A DNA stretch of 64,000 nucleotides from Clostridiales bacterium (GCA_021736985.1 JAIPEW010000004.1:62001-126000); one strand, 5' to 3'. Positions 8,729-18,197 are shown, numbered from the stretch's first letter. Translations and numbers: made by a program. Notes: generated by a model not told the origin, from the letters alone.

Positions 8729-9796
8729 CTATTTTTGTTCCAACTTGTATACAGCAGCTATGATTTCTGCTACTGCCTCGTACAGTTCAACTGGAATTTG
8801 CTGGCCCGGTTCAGCCTGGCTGTACAGTGCCCGGGCAATTTCCGGGCGCCGCAGTACAGGCACCTCGTACTCTTCTGCAATCTCCCTGATCCTCTGTGCC
8901 AGATAACCTGCACCCATGGCAGAAACCTCCGGGGCACCCATTTCATTTTCATCGTAATGAAGCGCTACAGCATAATGAGTAGGATTTGTAACAACTACCG
9001 TTGCCTGGGGTACCTCTTCCCGGATCTGGTTTAGAGCAATTTCCCTCTGCTTCTGCCTCTGTGCCTGTTTCAGGTGCGGGTCACCTTCAGTATTTTTTGT
9101 TTCTTCTTTTACTTCCTGCTTAGTCATTTTCAAGTTCTTATAATGTTCATATCTCTGGTAAATAACATCAAAAACTGATAGTGCAAAAAATGCTATGGCC
9201 CCGCCAGTTGCAGCCTTTAAAAGCATATTAAATATTGTCCTTAATATCTGCAGGGGTTCCTGGAAAAATATAAGTAATAGTTCTGGAATCATTGTTCTAA
9301 TAACCAGGTATACAACAGAAGCTGTAATAATTACTTTAAGTATGTTTTTTGCCAGTTCTACCAGGCTCTTTCTGCTAAAAATCTTTTTTAACCCTTCAAC
9401 CGGGTTTATACGCTGTGCTTTTGGTTTCATTGCTTCCGGTGCTACCATGAACCCTACCTGTACAATGTTAGCAAAAAGCGCAGCTATAATAACTATTATA
9501 AAAATGGGAGATATTAATAGCGCCATATCTCTGGTTAAACTAATAAGAGGCGATGCCAGGTGACTGTCTGGAAGGCCGTGCTGTACACTGGAACGGAAGT
9601 AGCCAATTAAATTATTCCTGAATTCAGGCAGCACATGGTCTATCCAGGCATATGCCAGTATAATCACTGCTACAAGTATCAGTGAGGCTGTTAGGTCCTG
9701 GCTTTTGGCAACTTCCCCTCTTTTGCGGGCATCATGGAGCTTCTTTGGCGTTGGCTGTTCAGTTTTTTCCTGCCCCTGGTTTTGCTCGGCCATCAA
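8729..9796 (-). CDS. flhB: FlhB, export specificity switch protein
   Basis: Four hydrophobic segments are followed by a cytosolic domain that contains the autocleavage motif NPTHYAV at about residue 270. FlhB cleaves between Asn and Pro and, with FliK, switches export from hook to filament substrates. The N-terminal segment EKTEQPTPKKLHDARKRGEVAKSQDL is typical of the family. The start overlaps the end of fliR by four bases. A gap of 48 bases separates it from flhA. Confidence 0.97.
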   Translation of the reverse strand: MMAEQNQGQEKTEQPTPKKLHDARKRGEVAKSQDLTASLILVAVIILAYAWIDHVLPEFRNNLIGYFRSSVQHGLPDSHLASPLISLTRDMALLISPIFIIVIIAALFANIVQVGFMVAPEAMKPKAQRINPVEGLKKIFSRKSLVELAKNILKVIITASVVYLVIRTMIPELLLIFFQEPLQILRTIFNMLLKAATGGAIAFFALSVFDVIYQRYEHYKNLKMTKQEVKEETKNTEGDPHLKQAQRQKQREIALNQIREEVPQATVVVTNPTHYAVALHYDENEMGAPEVSAMGAGYLAQRIREIAEEYEVPVLRRPEIARALYSQAEPGQQIPVELYEAVAEIIAAVYKLEQK

Positions 9797-10560
9797 GTCA
9801 ACCCTTTCAAAATATGTATCATATTTTTCTCCATTAACTCAAATATAGTGGAGAAAATAGAACCAAAAACAGGCAGCAGTATACTCATGGTAAATATACC
9901 AGCAACTATTTTTATGGGAAAACCAAGTATAAATATGTTCATCTGGGGCGCCGTTCTCCCCACGAGCCCCAGGCCCACATCCACTGCCAGGGCTACAGAC
10001 ATAACAGGTGCTGCAATTTTAACAGCCAGTACCATCATGTCGCTAAAAGCTTCAATAAAGACAAGTGCGAAATCACCGGAAATTGCGGCTTGGTCCAAAG
10101 GCAGAGCCTTAAAGCTCGCTGCAAGCACTTTAATTAACTCGTGATGCGCATTCACGCTTAGAAAAAATACCAGTCCTACCAGGTATAAAAAACGCGAAAG
10201 TATAGTAACCTGGTTCCCTGTCATTGGGTCAACAGTCTGGCTGGCAAAAAAACCTATCTGTATATCCATGATCTGCCCGCCAACAGAGAGAGAGCTGAAA
10301 ATAATTGTACAGACAAACCCGAGCGCCAGGCCTACCCCTATTTCTTTTACAACAGTAAAAATGAAGAGCACAAGCCCGTTTAAATCAATTCCCTGCTCCG
10401 GAACTACCGGAACCAGTATTGCTGAAAGCCCAAGGGCTAGTATTACTTTGACCATGCTGGGGAAATTACCCAGAGAAAAAAACGGAGCAGCTATCAAGAA
10501 AGCAGAAATCCTTGCCAGTATTAATAAAAATAGTATTAAGGTATCATAGCCCGGAAACAT
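9793..10560 (-). CDS. fliR: FliR, flagellar export gate membrane protein
   Basis: This 255-residue hydrophobic protein with about six membrane segments matches FliR in length and contains the family sequences RISAFLIAAPFF and GFFASQTVDPMTG. FliR joins FliP and FliQ in the helical export gate core. The gene lies in the standard order fliP-fliQ-fliR-flhB and its stop overlaps the flhB start. Confidence 0.95.
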   Translation of the reverse strand: MFPGYDTLILFLLILARISAFLIAAPFFSLGNFPSMVKVILALGLSAILVPVVPEQGIDLNGLVLFIFTVVKEIGVGLALGFVCTIIFSSLSVGGQIMDIQIGFFASQTVDPMTGNQVTILSRFLYLVGLVFFLSVNAHHELIKVLAASFKALPLDQAAISGDFALVFIEAFSDMMVLAVKIAAPVMSVALAVDVGLGLVGRTAPQMNIFILGFPIKIVAGIFTMSILLPVFGSIFSTIFELMEKNMIHILKGLT

Positions 10561-10570
10561 ATTTTACTCC

Positions 10571-10840
10571 TTAAACCAGCATATTGGGTATCTTGTGATA
10601 TAGTTCAGTAGTAAAGCTGGTCAGTACCCTTATAATCCAGGGAGCAGTTATTGCCAGCGTAACCAGTACGGCAACAATCTTGGGCACAAAAGCCAGAGAC
10701 TGTTCCTGGATCTGAGTAGCAGCCTGCAATATAGCTACTACAAGGCCTGATAAAAGAGCTACCCCCAGGGGCGGAAGCATAACAATAATCGAAGTCAGGA
10801 GCGCTTCCCTGGCGATATCTATAACGAAAGTTTCATTCAT
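10571..10840 (-). CDS. fliQ: FliQ, flagellar export gate membrane protein
   Basis: This 89-residue protein has two membrane helices and the FliQ sequences ALLTSIIVMLPPLGVALLSGLVVAILQAATQIQEQSL (given here by position, residues 13 to 49, key motif QAATQIQEQ). FliQ packs around FliP and FliR in the export gate. It sits 10 bases upstream of fliR and 26 bases after fliP. Confidence 0.95.
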   Translation of the reverse strand: MNETFVIDIAREALLTSIIVMLPPLGVALLSGLVVAILQAATQIQEQSLAFVPKIVAVLVTLAITAPWIIRVLTSFTTELYHKIPNMLV

Positions 10841-10866
10841 ACTGCATTCTCCTCAATATTAGGCTG

Positions 10867-11622
10867 CTAAGTAAAACTTTCTGCCAGCGACTTAACAACC
10901 AGGTGCCAGCCGTCTATCATTACAAAAAGCAAGATTTTAAAAGGAAGAGATATTATTACCGGCGGCAGCATAAACATCCCCATGGACATCAATGTACTGG
11001 CTACAACCATATCTATTACTAAAAATGGCACATATAATAAAAAACCAATTTGAAAAGCCGTCTTGAGCTCGCTAATCACAAAGGCAGGCATTAAAGTAAA
11101 CAGCTTTACATCTTTTACATTTTCCGGCCGGGGAGAATCAGATAATTCTATAAATAATTCCAGGTCCTTATCCCTGGTCTGCTTAAGCATAAATTCCCGT
11201 ACAGGATCTTTTGCTTTATCCCAGGCTTCTTCTTGATTCAACTGGTTGTCTAAATAAGGTTGTATGGCCTGTTCGTTAACTTCGTTATACACCGGGGCCA
11301 TCAAAAAAACAGTTATAAAAAGGGCCAGCCCTATTAGCACCTGGTTAGGTGGGGTTTGCCTGGTCCCAAGAGCAGTGCGTAAAAGAGAGAGCACCACAAT
11401 TATGCGCGTAAAGCTGGTCATACTCAGTATAATACCGGGCAGGACAGAAAGTAGGGTCAGCATCACCAGCAATTTTACTGAATCTACTACCTGCTGCGGC
11501 TCATCAGTAGGACTTACCTGGAGATTAACTCCTGGCAGGGGTTCTGCCCCTGCAGAATGTACCAGGATAAAAAATGTTGTTATAGCAGTAAGTATTGTTA
11601 CCAGCAGTACTTTATTTTTCAT
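10867..11622 (-). CDS. fliP: FliP, flagellar export gate membrane protein
   Basis: This 251-residue protein has a probable cleavable signal peptide (residues 1-26, ending HSAGA) and about four membrane segments. Conserved motifs are SFTRIIVVLSLLRTALGTRQTPPNQVL and TLMSMGMFMLPPVIISLPFK (key parts GTRQTPPNQ and MLPP). FliP is the pentameric core of the export gate. The gene overlaps the end of fliO by 11 bases. Confidence 0.96.
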   Translation of the reverse strand: MKNKVLLVTILTAITTFFILVHSAGAEPLPGVNLQVSPTDEPQQVVDSVKLLVMLTLLSVLPGIILSMTSFTRIIVVLSLLRTALGTRQTPPNQVLIGLALFITVFLMAPVYNEVNEQAIQPYLDNQLNQEEAWDKAKDPVREFMLKQTRDKDLELFIELSDSPRPENVKDVKLFTLMPAFVISELKTAFQIGFLLYVPFLVIDMVVASTLMSMGMFMLPPVIISLPFKILLFVMIDGWHLVVKSLAESFT

Positions 11623-11992
11623 TCCTTTTACTCTCTCCCGTCAAATCCATACGCTGCTTTTTCTGGTTAAACCATTCTAAAATACTGGGCTTATCTCCAC
11701 CTGAATCTTCTTTTTCAATTTCCGGCGGTAATTCATCCATTTCTTTTATTAAAACCGTAGAACTTTCCTGGTGTGCCAGCAAGTAATACCTGTCTCCTAC
11801 CTGTACCAGGCTTACTGTAATCTTCGGGCCCGGGGAAACCTGTTCTAAAACGCGCATACGCCTCTGCCCGCGCTTTTTAACTACTTGTTTTCCAAGGCTA
11901 AACCTTATAGCAAAATACGCCAGTAAAATAACAACTGGTAGTGATACAGCCAGGCGTGCCAGTGCTTTAACTAGTTCATCATTCACCGGCAT
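11612..11992 (-). CDS. fliO: FliO, flagellar export gate assembly protein
   Basis: FliO is small and poorly conserved. Here one membrane segment (about residues 15-33, LPVVILLAYFAIRF) is followed by a beta-rich cytosolic segment (RVLEQVSPGPKITVSLVQVGDRYYLLAHQ) that matches the family. The ATG at 11992 (MPVNDELVKA) is chosen because it precedes the membrane segment directly; a longer in-frame ORF from 12058 would lie inside fliN. FliO stabilises FliP during gate assembly. The start overlaps the fliN stop by 14 bases. Confidence 0.85.
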   Translation of the reverse strand: MPVNDELVKALARLAVSLPVVILLAYFAIRFSLGKQVVKKRGQRRMRVLEQVSPGPKITVSLVQVGDRYYLLAHQESSTVLIKEMDELPPEIEKEDSGGDKPSILEWFNQKKQRMDLTGESKRNEK

Positions 11993-12374
11993 TATCCCCC
12001 GGCACATCTTTCCCGGCCGCAGTTTCGGACTCGTATAACCGGTCAACACGCAGTCCAAAATTGCTTCCTATTATTATTACTTCTGCCCGGCCAAACAACT
12101 GCTGGTTTATATACATATCAACTGTTTCCCCTGCCGGCTTGTCTAATTCCAAAATTGCTCCTTTTTCCAGTTTTAAAAGCTCACACACCTTTACTTTAGA
12201 AGATCCAAGTTTGGCACTTATTTTTGCGGGGATATCATTGAGATAATCAAGGCTTATTTTTATTTGATCGGCACCTGCTGCCGACTTGAGTTGGGGAAAA
12301 TTTACCTTCTTAATAGAGTCATTTTCCTGCTCGCTGCCTTCTAAAAATTCTTTTATCTCGCGTTCATCCATCAA
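11979..12374 (-). CDS. fliN: FliN, C-ring motor switch protein (SpoA domain)
   Basis: This 131-residue protein has a disordered N-terminus followed by a SpoA/SURF1-like FliN domain (residues about 40-115), including LLKLEKGAILELDKPAGE and VDMYINQQLFGRAEVIII. FliN forms the lower C-ring and binds FliH and, in Firmicutes, CheY-P phosphatase domains when present as FliY. No FliM-like or CheC-like domain is fused here. The usual neighbour fliM is missing between this gene and fliL, and cheY is missing before fliO. Confidence 0.92.
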   Translation of the reverse strand: MMDEREIKEFLEGSEQENDSIKKVNFPQLKSAAGADQIKISLDYLNDIPAKISAKLGSSKVKVCELLKLEKGAILELDKPAGETVDMYINQQLFGRAEVIIIGSNFGLRVDRLYESETAAGKDVPGDNAGE

Positions 12375-12392
12375 CAGTTATCTCCCCCAACT

Positions 12393-12869
12393 TTACTGAA
12401 TAATAAATTCCGTAAAAAACACCCTGGTTACTTCTCCCCTGGTTATCCTTTTGTTTACTGCTTTTTTAATCTCGTTTTTTAACACAGGCACCTTGTCCAG
12501 CGGCCTGATATCTTCTACCTCTTTGCTGCGCAATATTTTTATAACTGTATCTGTTAACATGTACTCTTTTTTTTCGAGTTCACTGGTAAAATCCTTATTT
12601 TCGGGATACTCTAATATTATTTCTGCTTTTAAGTAGCGTGACCCGCCCGGGTCGGCCAGATTCACAATTATACTCCCCATATCCAATGTAGATGTAGGCT
12701 TTTGTTCATCTTCTTTTTCACCGCCTTGCGCATCTCCGCCTCCCATGGCCCCGGTCATAGTAAGAGTTCCAAAAACAATACCAGCACCCAGAAGAAATAT
12801 TACCAGTCCGGCCAGCACGAGTTTAAAAAACCCGGGCCCGTATTTTTTATTATTCTCACTGTTTGCCAT
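12393..12869 (-). CDS. fliL: FliL, flagellar stator-associated membrane protein
   Basis: This 158-residue protein has a short cytosolic N-terminus, one membrane helix (about 16-38) and a glycine-rich linker. The periplasmic or extracellular domain ends in the conserved VTRVFFTEFIIQ. FliL rings surround the stators and support torque. The order flgE-fliL is conserved, but here fliL is followed directly by fliN instead of fliM. Confidence 0.93.
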   Translation of the reverse strand: MANSENNKKYGPGFFKLVLAGLVIFLLGAGIVFGTLTMTGAMGGGDAQGGEKEDEQKPTSTLDMGSIIVNLADPGGSRYLKAEIILEYPENKDFTSELEKKEYMLTDTVIKILRSKEVEDIRPLDKVPVLKNEIKKAVNKRITRGEVTRVFFTEFIIQ

Positions 12870-12897
12870 AAATTTTCACCTGTTAGCTAATATTTAT

Positions 12898-15042
12898 TTA
12901 TCTCTTAAGATTAATAAGTTCTTTCATCATGGCATCGGATACCGTAATAATTCTTGAACTGGCCTGGTACCCGCGCTGGGTAGTAATCATATTAGTAAAT
13001 TCATCAGTTAACTCCACGTTAGACATTTCCAGGTACCCGGACTGCACAGTTCCAAAACCTGTAGAACCGGCTACATTCGGGTCTGTTGGTTCTCCACTGC
13101 TAGTGCTTTCCTGGTAAAGATTTTTAGCTTTTCTTTGGAGACCTTCCTCGTTTTCAAAATTATAAAGGGGTATCCTTGCTCCATCGTGTCCGTTTTCTGA
13201 CCATACCAATGAACCACCTTCACTATCTTCGCCCCTTATCATCCCGTTAGGCTGTATATTTAAATCATCTACTGATGTATTAGGCGGTAAATTTAATTTT
13301 AATCTCCGGTTCACTGCCGTACTTGCACTAAAATCTCCCGATACACCAAATAAACTAGCAGCGCTTCCGCTGATAGACATGGTTCCGTTTTCAGTCTTAT
13401 CCAGGGAAGATAGACGCAAGTTGCCTTCAACCTCACTGGCTGTTACGCCGGTATAATCTGAATACTCGTTAACTTTTCTTATAATACTTTCCAGGTTATC
13501 TCCGGAAAAAGTTGAAGAGGCATGTCCATTATCATTTATTTCGCCTTTAAATGCACCTGTTTTATAGTTGCCGCTACTATCCAAGACCTCAGCAATTAAG
13601 GTATACCCCTCTTTGTATTCACTGGGCCGGAAAAGTACTTTTTCATCCCCGTTACCGTTAGGAGTTCCATTAAAATTCATAGTTATTTGCCCGTTTGTTT
13701 TACTGTTTATTTCATTTCTTAACTCGCTAACTTTAGAACTTTCACTTATAGTACCACCGGATTGAATATCTAAAGTATATGAATCTTGTTCACCCTGGGC
13801 ATTTTCATATGTTAGAACTAATTGATCTGAATTTTCCAGGTTAAATACAGATTTTATATCTTCAGAACCGTCAGTTTTATACGTTCCAGCATCTACAGTA
13901 AGGCTTGCCGGATTTATTTTGATACTTTTCTCTTCCGTAGTACCAGAGCCGAGTTTGGAACCCTTTAAAATCAAACTATCCCGTGGAGAAATGTTAAACT
14001 GGAATGCATCTCCATTCTTTAAAGTCGCAGCATCCAGGTCAAAAGATTTGTCTGCAGTTATCTTTACTGTACCTGCTCCCCCATCCAGCTTTTGCCAGCT
14101 ACCGCTTCCAACCTTTGTATATACCAGATCATTACTCTGTTTCATAACCTGGACATCGTAAGAATCTCCTTCTTCCAGGCCGGTGATATTGCTTACAGCA
14201 GTGGTAGCATGGAGAGTGCCCATGGTGTTGTATTTTAAATTTGTAACACTTTCAGTGACACTGCCTGTTGAATCTGTATCTTCAATTTTAAATTGAATTT
14301 GTGCACCTGTATCAGCTGTAATATTTTGTCCACCGGTGCTTCCCCACCCGGCTAATGTTATGGTGTCACCATTTAAATCAAATGTTACATCGTTTCCAGA
14401 AGCATCAGTAACATCAGACCATGTTGCTCCCCCGTCTTTACTCCACTTAACACCGCCATCTTTATTTACAAACAAATCTATTGTATAGCTACTATTATCA
14501 TTTGTCACTGTTAACCCGGTAATTTGACTGGTATCCAATGTTGTTGAAGCAATATCACTATACAATGGTGAAGAAACGGGTTCCTTGCTTGTATCTACTT
14601 CAGTTATTTTTCCTGTAGAAGATGTTGTTTTGGCTGTAGCCCAGGTTTGCCCGTATAAATTATTGCCATCTGCATCTACCATAGAACCATTGGGATCTAT
14701 ATGAAATGTCCCTCCGCGGGTATAAAATGCCTGGTCAGCATTGTTCAGTACTTTTAAAAAACCGTTGCCGTTTAAAGCTAAATCTAATGTACGCCCTGAA
14801 TTTTTAAGTGTACCCTGGCTCATATCATTACTGATTCCGGATAGTGTACTGCCAAGTCCTACCTGGGTAGGGTTAGTTGATTCTCCGCCGCTCCTAATGG
14901 TCTGGTACAGGGCATCCTGGAAATTAGCCCGCATAGCTTTATATCCAGTTGTATTAACGTTAGATATATTGTTACCGATAACGTCCATCCGCGTCTGGTG
15001 ATTTTCCATTCCTGAAATTCCTGAAAAAAGAGAACGAATCAC
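12898..15042 (-). CDS. flgE: FlgE, flagellar hook protein with a greatly expanded central region
   Basis: The N-terminus (MIRSLFSGISGMENHQTRMD, NNISNVNTTGYKA) and C-terminus (YLEMSNVELTDEFTNMITTQRGYQASSRIITVSDAMM) are standard for the hook protein. At 714 residues it is far longer than the common 400-450. The extra length lies in the middle (about 110-610), which is rich in Ser, Thr, Asp and Gly and resembles surface-exposed D2/D3-type insertions. FlgE polymerises into the hook after export. It follows a shorter paralog 20 bases upstream. Confidence 0.94.
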   Translation of the reverse strand: MIRSLFSGISGMENHQTRMDVIGNNISNVNTTGYKAMRANFQDALYQTIRSGGESTNPTQVGLGSTLSGISNDMSQGTLKNSGRTLDLALNGNGFLKVLNNADQAFYTRGGTFHIDPNGSMVDADGNNLYGQTWATAKTTSSTGKITEVDTSKEPVSSPLYSDIASTTLDTSQITGLTVTNDNSSYTIDLFVNKDGGVKWSKDGGATWSDVTDASGNDVTFDLNGDTITLAGWGSTGGQNITADTGAQIQFKIEDTDSTGSVTESVTNLKYNTMGTLHATTAVSNITGLEEGDSYDVQVMKQSNDLVYTKVGSGSWQKLDGGAGTVKITADKSFDLDAATLKNGDAFQFNISPRDSLILKGSKLGSGTTEEKSIKINPASLTVDAGTYKTDGSEDIKSVFNLENSDQLVLTYENAQGEQDSYTLDIQSGGTISESSKVSELRNEINSKTNGQITMNFNGTPNGNGDEKVLFRPSEYKEGYTLIAEVLDSSGNYKTGAFKGEINDNGHASSTFSGDNLESIIRKVNEYSDYTGVTASEVEGNLRLSSLDKTENGTMSISGSAASLFGVSGDFSASTAVNRRLKLNLPPNTSVDDLNIQPNGMIRGEDSEGGSLVWSENGHDGARIPLYNFENEEGLQRKAKNLYQESTSSGEPTDPNVAGSTGFGTVQSGYLEMSNVELTDEFTNMITTQRGYQASSRIITVSDAMMKELINLKR

Positions 15043-15061
15043 GGTATTACCTCCTTTTAAA

Positions 15062-15865
15062 TTAGCGTTTCAAGTTAATTATTTTCTGCAGTACCTCGTC
15101 TGCCGAGGTAAAAACCTTGGCATTAGCCTGGAACCCGCGCTGGGTTTTTACCAGTTCAGTTAACTGCCTTGCAATGTCAACGTTTGACATTTCCAGGTGC
15201 CCTGATAAGATAGATCCAAATTCTTTTTCTGAACCTTCATCAGGTGAAATTGGATCACCAGAATTACTGTTTTGCAAATAAAGATTAGCCCCTTCTTTAG
15301 TAAGACCTTCCGGGTTATCAAATTTAAATAATCCTATTTGGCCTGCTTCTTCAGGATCTTCCCCACTGCCTGGAGAAACAACGTAAACTACTCCGTTCTC
15401 GTTAATATTAATATCTTTACTACTCTGGCCGTCTTCAAGGGAAATTTCAACAGGCTCATTATCCTTATCCACTACCTTCATGCCTGAAGAATTTAACAAG
15501 TAATTGTTATCTTCACTAACATTCAAAGAAAATGTCCCGTCCCGTGTATATTTAACCTGGTCACTGTCACCTTGTACCCCAAAAAAACAGGGCCCGGATA
15601 TTGCAAGATCCAGGTTTCTGCCGGTAGGCTGTATTACACCCTGCTCAATATTTTTTGTTACTTTTGAAACATTAACACCGGTTCCAACCTGGGAAATTCC
15701 TTCTCTTTCTCCTGGGCCAACAGCCTGGTATAGAGCATCTTGAAAGTTTGCCCTGTTGCTTTTATATGCAGTTGTATTGATATTCGATATATTATTACCA
15801 ATAATGTCCATGCGAGTCTGGTGGTTGATCATTCCTGATACACCCAAGTTCATGGAACGAATCAT
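15062..15865 (-). CDS. Flagellar hook-basal body protein, short FlgE/FlgG-type paralog
   Basis: This 267-residue protein shares its first 45 residues (MIRSMNLGVSGMINHQTRMD, NNISNINTTAYKS) and last 40 residues with the neighbouring 714-residue hook protein, so the pair arose by duplication. The centre is a compact basal body domain (ISGPCFFGVQGDSDQVKYTRDGTF). It may form the rod-hook junction or the proximal hook. It starts right after flgD with no gap. A plain FlgG label is possible but the ends are closer to FlgE. Confidence 0.85.
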   Translation of the reverse strand: MIRSMNLGVSGMINHQTRMDIIGNNISNINTTAYKSNRANFQDALYQAVGPGEREGISQVGTGVNVSKVTKNIEQGVIQPTGRNLDLAISGPCFFGVQGDSDQVKYTRDGTFSLNVSEDNNYLLNSSGMKVVDKDNEPVEISLEDGQSSKDININENGVVYVVSPGSGEDPEEAGQIGLFKFDNPEGLTKEGANLYLQNSNSGDPISPDEGSEKEFGSILSGHLEMSNVDIARQLTELVKTQRGFQANAKVFTSADEVLQKIINLKR

Positions 15866-16471
15866 TTATTTTACCTCCTGACTGCTTTCAGACGTATTAT
15901 CCCTTATACCCTGGAGCTGGTTCATATCGTATTTAGTACCGTTTACTACTAAGCCCAAAGCTCCATCATCTTCCAGTGTGATTTCTTCAACTGTACCCTG
16001 GACTTCACCTGATACGGTAACTTCTTTTCCCACAAGGTAAGCAGCATCTTCTAAACTTTTTCGATCATTATTAATCACGCTAACTAACCGGTCCATTTTG
16101 TAACTAGAACCACCTACAACTAATAAAGGTTCCCCGTCCTGGGTAGCTACTTTTTCCACCGTCCCCTGGACTATATTATCATTCTCATCACACAGCTTTA
16201 CTTCTTTGCCAATAAACCCGGCAGCTGTATTAAACTCCTGGGAACGCTGCATATCTTCGATGGTACTGGTTAGGTTGGCCATGCTCTCCATTGTACTTAG
16301 TTGGACCATCTGGTTGATAAAAGCACTGGAATCCTGGGGTTTCATAGGATTTTGATAGCGCATCTGGTCAACCAGTATTTGTAAAAAAGCTTGTTTATCT
16401 AGCTTTTGAGTAGATTGAGAACTCTGCTGTGTTGGGGTTGATGTTGTATTTGAAGCAGCACTAACTTCCAT
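15866..16471 (-). CDS. flgD: FlgD, hook cap / hook assembly scaffold
   Basis: This 201-residue protein has the conserved FlgD N-terminal region LDKQAFLQILVDQMRYQNPM and MVQLSTMESMANL (residues about 25-80). The C-terminal part contains two similar beta segments, VKLCDENDNIVQGTVEKV and VTVSGEVQGTVEEITL, each starting with IGKE/VGKE, which looks like an internal duplication of the FLN/Tudor-like region. FlgD caps the growing hook. It lies between fliK and the hook genes, as expected. Confidence 0.94.
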   Translation of the reverse strand: MEVSAASNTTSTPTQQSSQSTQKLDKQAFLQILVDQMRYQNPMKPQDSSAFINQMVQLSTMESMANLTSTIEDMQRSQEFNTAAGFIGKEVKLCDENDNIVQGTVEKVATQDGEPLLVVGGSSYKMDRLVSVINNDRKSLEDAAYLVGKEVTVSGEVQGTVEEITLEDDGALGLVVNGTKYDMNQLQGIRDNTSESSQEVK

Positions 16472-16487
16472 TTTTTTAACCTCCCTG

Positions 16488-18197
16488 CTAAACCAGGTGA
16501 TTCAAACCATCATTTTCAGTTTGATTTTCTTGCTCAAGCATGCTTTCTTCATTTTCTTGTTCATCTAAAAAGAAAGACTCTTCATTCTTTTTACCGGGAG
16601 AATTATAATCCTGCTGGTAATACTGTCCCTGGTGTGCTCCCCTCTGGCCGTCATTTCCAGAAGATGTTGAAGCATCACTTAAATTTATATTTAATTGAGA
16701 CAAGTTATCTTTGAGATGTACCATTGATTGATCAAGCAGTTCACGAGTATGGGCATGTGCAGTAATAAAGTGTGCCTGCAAACTACCCTGGTTGTATGAT
16801 AATCTTATGGTCACTTCTCCAAGGTGTTCAGGCTTAATTTTTATGCGCAGCATAGTTGGGCCACTGCTGTTAGCTGCTGCCTGCTGTATAACAGGCGCGA
16901 GTTTTGAAGCAGTGTGTGAAGGCTGCGGCATAGTCGAACCATTTGCCTGGTTGTTAACTGTCCCTGTAAAAGCTTTGCCTAGATTTATCGTGGTTTGTTG
17001 TTGATTGGTTTCCTGCTGTCCTTGCACAGACATCTTAAAATTATTTAACTTGCCCTGTTTAGCTGAGTAATTTAAATTATTTCCCTGCTGCTGGTTTATT
17101 TCATTTTTGCTGCCTGTATTGTTTGTTACCTGTCCTGGAGTTAAAATACCTGCCTTACTGCCTGCATTGTTTGCTAACTGCCCCCTGGTTAAAGTATCCG
17201 CCTTACCGCCTGCATTGCTTGCTGATTGCCTGGGATTTGTATTATCCCCGGCCTGCTGAATATGCAAATTTTTATAACTGGATAAAGAAGGCTGTGAACG
17301 TTTTGTACTCTTTTTGTTCGTATAAGTATGATTAATTTTTACAGGTATTTGTTCGTAAACAACTGTTTTATCCTTACTGCTTGTCCTGCCTTTACCTGCA
17401 GGCATTGAGTTTGCGTCCTGTATAACCTTGCCCCGGCTCTCCTTTATTAATTGTTTAATATCCTGTCTGGATAAATCCGGGTCTTGTTTAAGCTGTTCAC
17501 CATCCAGCATTTTAAGTACTTTAATAAGCCTATCTGCAGTTTGACGGGGTTGATTAGCAAATTTAACAGTATCTTGTTTTTTTTCCAATTTAACCTGCTC
17601 GCTACCAAATGTTTTAAGTATATTAATAAGCTGATCTACATACTGCGGTGAGTTAGAAATGATTTTATCACAGCTAGCTGTTTTTAAATTTATATTCTGT
17701 AAAAGCTGTTGTCTTAAATAACTGTTTGGCATTTGCTGTAGATTTATCAAACTACTTTTTTCGAGGAATTTTTTAACATTATATTTATTATCCATTATAT
17801 TTTCATTAACTTGCTCTAAAGTTTTATTAATTACATCCGAATTTATTAATAAATTATTTTTAATATTACTGTCAATGCCAAGCTTATCAAGCAATAGATT
17901 TATATTTAACTGGCCCTGCAGGTGTAAATTGTCCGGGTTTTTAAGAGAGTCAACTGTACTGGCAGGTTCCTCACTATTTTTATGAGAACCAGTCATTTTT
18001 TGCTGTATATCCTGGCTGCTGAATGCAAGCAAGTTCAAAAGTGCTTTAAACGGCGTATTAGGTACATTTTTTTCTTTTACACCAGCGTTTTTTCTATTTT
18101 CAACAGTATTAGCCGTTTCTTTTGGTGTCCCGGGCTGTTGGGCAATATTTTGCGCGTTTATTTTTATCACCCCCTTGTATGGTGAGTTTGGTTCCAT
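16488..18197 (-). CDS. fliK: FliK, flagellar hook-length control protein
   Basis: This 569-residue protein is long, polar and low in complexity. The diagnostic C-terminal Flg_hook domain lies at about residues 440-510 (LRIKIKPEHLGEVTIRLSYN and LNINLSDASTSSG). Residues about 325-375 contain three imperfect repeats of the type NAGSKAGILTPGQ. FliK measures the hook and triggers the FlhB specificity switch, and the large N-terminal region acts as the ruler. Its start overlaps the end of fliJ by 31 bases. Confidence 0.9.
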   Translation of the reverse strand: MEPNSPYKGVIKINAQNIAQQPGTPKETANTVENRKNAGVKEKNVPNTPFKALLNLLAFSSQDIQQKMTGSHKNSEEPASTVDSLKNPDNLHLQGQLNINLLLDKLGIDSNIKNNLLINSDVINKTLEQVNENIMDNKYNVKKFLEKSSLINLQQMPNSYLRQQLLQNINLKTASCDKIISNSPQYVDQLINILKTFGSEQVKLEKKQDTVKFANQPRQTADRLIKVLKMLDGEQLKQDPDLSRQDIKQLIKESRGKVIQDANSMPAGKGRTSSKDKTVVYEQIPVKINHTYTNKKSTKRSQPSLSSYKNLHIQQAGDNTNPRQSASNAGGKADTLTRGQLANNAGSKAGILTPGQVTNNTGSKNEINQQQGNNLNYSAKQGKLNNFKMSVQGQQETNQQQTTINLGKAFTGTVNNQANGSTMPQPSHTASKLAPVIQQAAANSSGPTMLRIKIKPEHLGEVTIRLSYNQGSLQAHFITAHAHTRELLDQSMVHLKDNLSQLNINLSDASTSSGNDGQRGAHQGQYYQQDYNSPGKKNEESFFLDEQENEESMLEQENQTENDGLNHLV

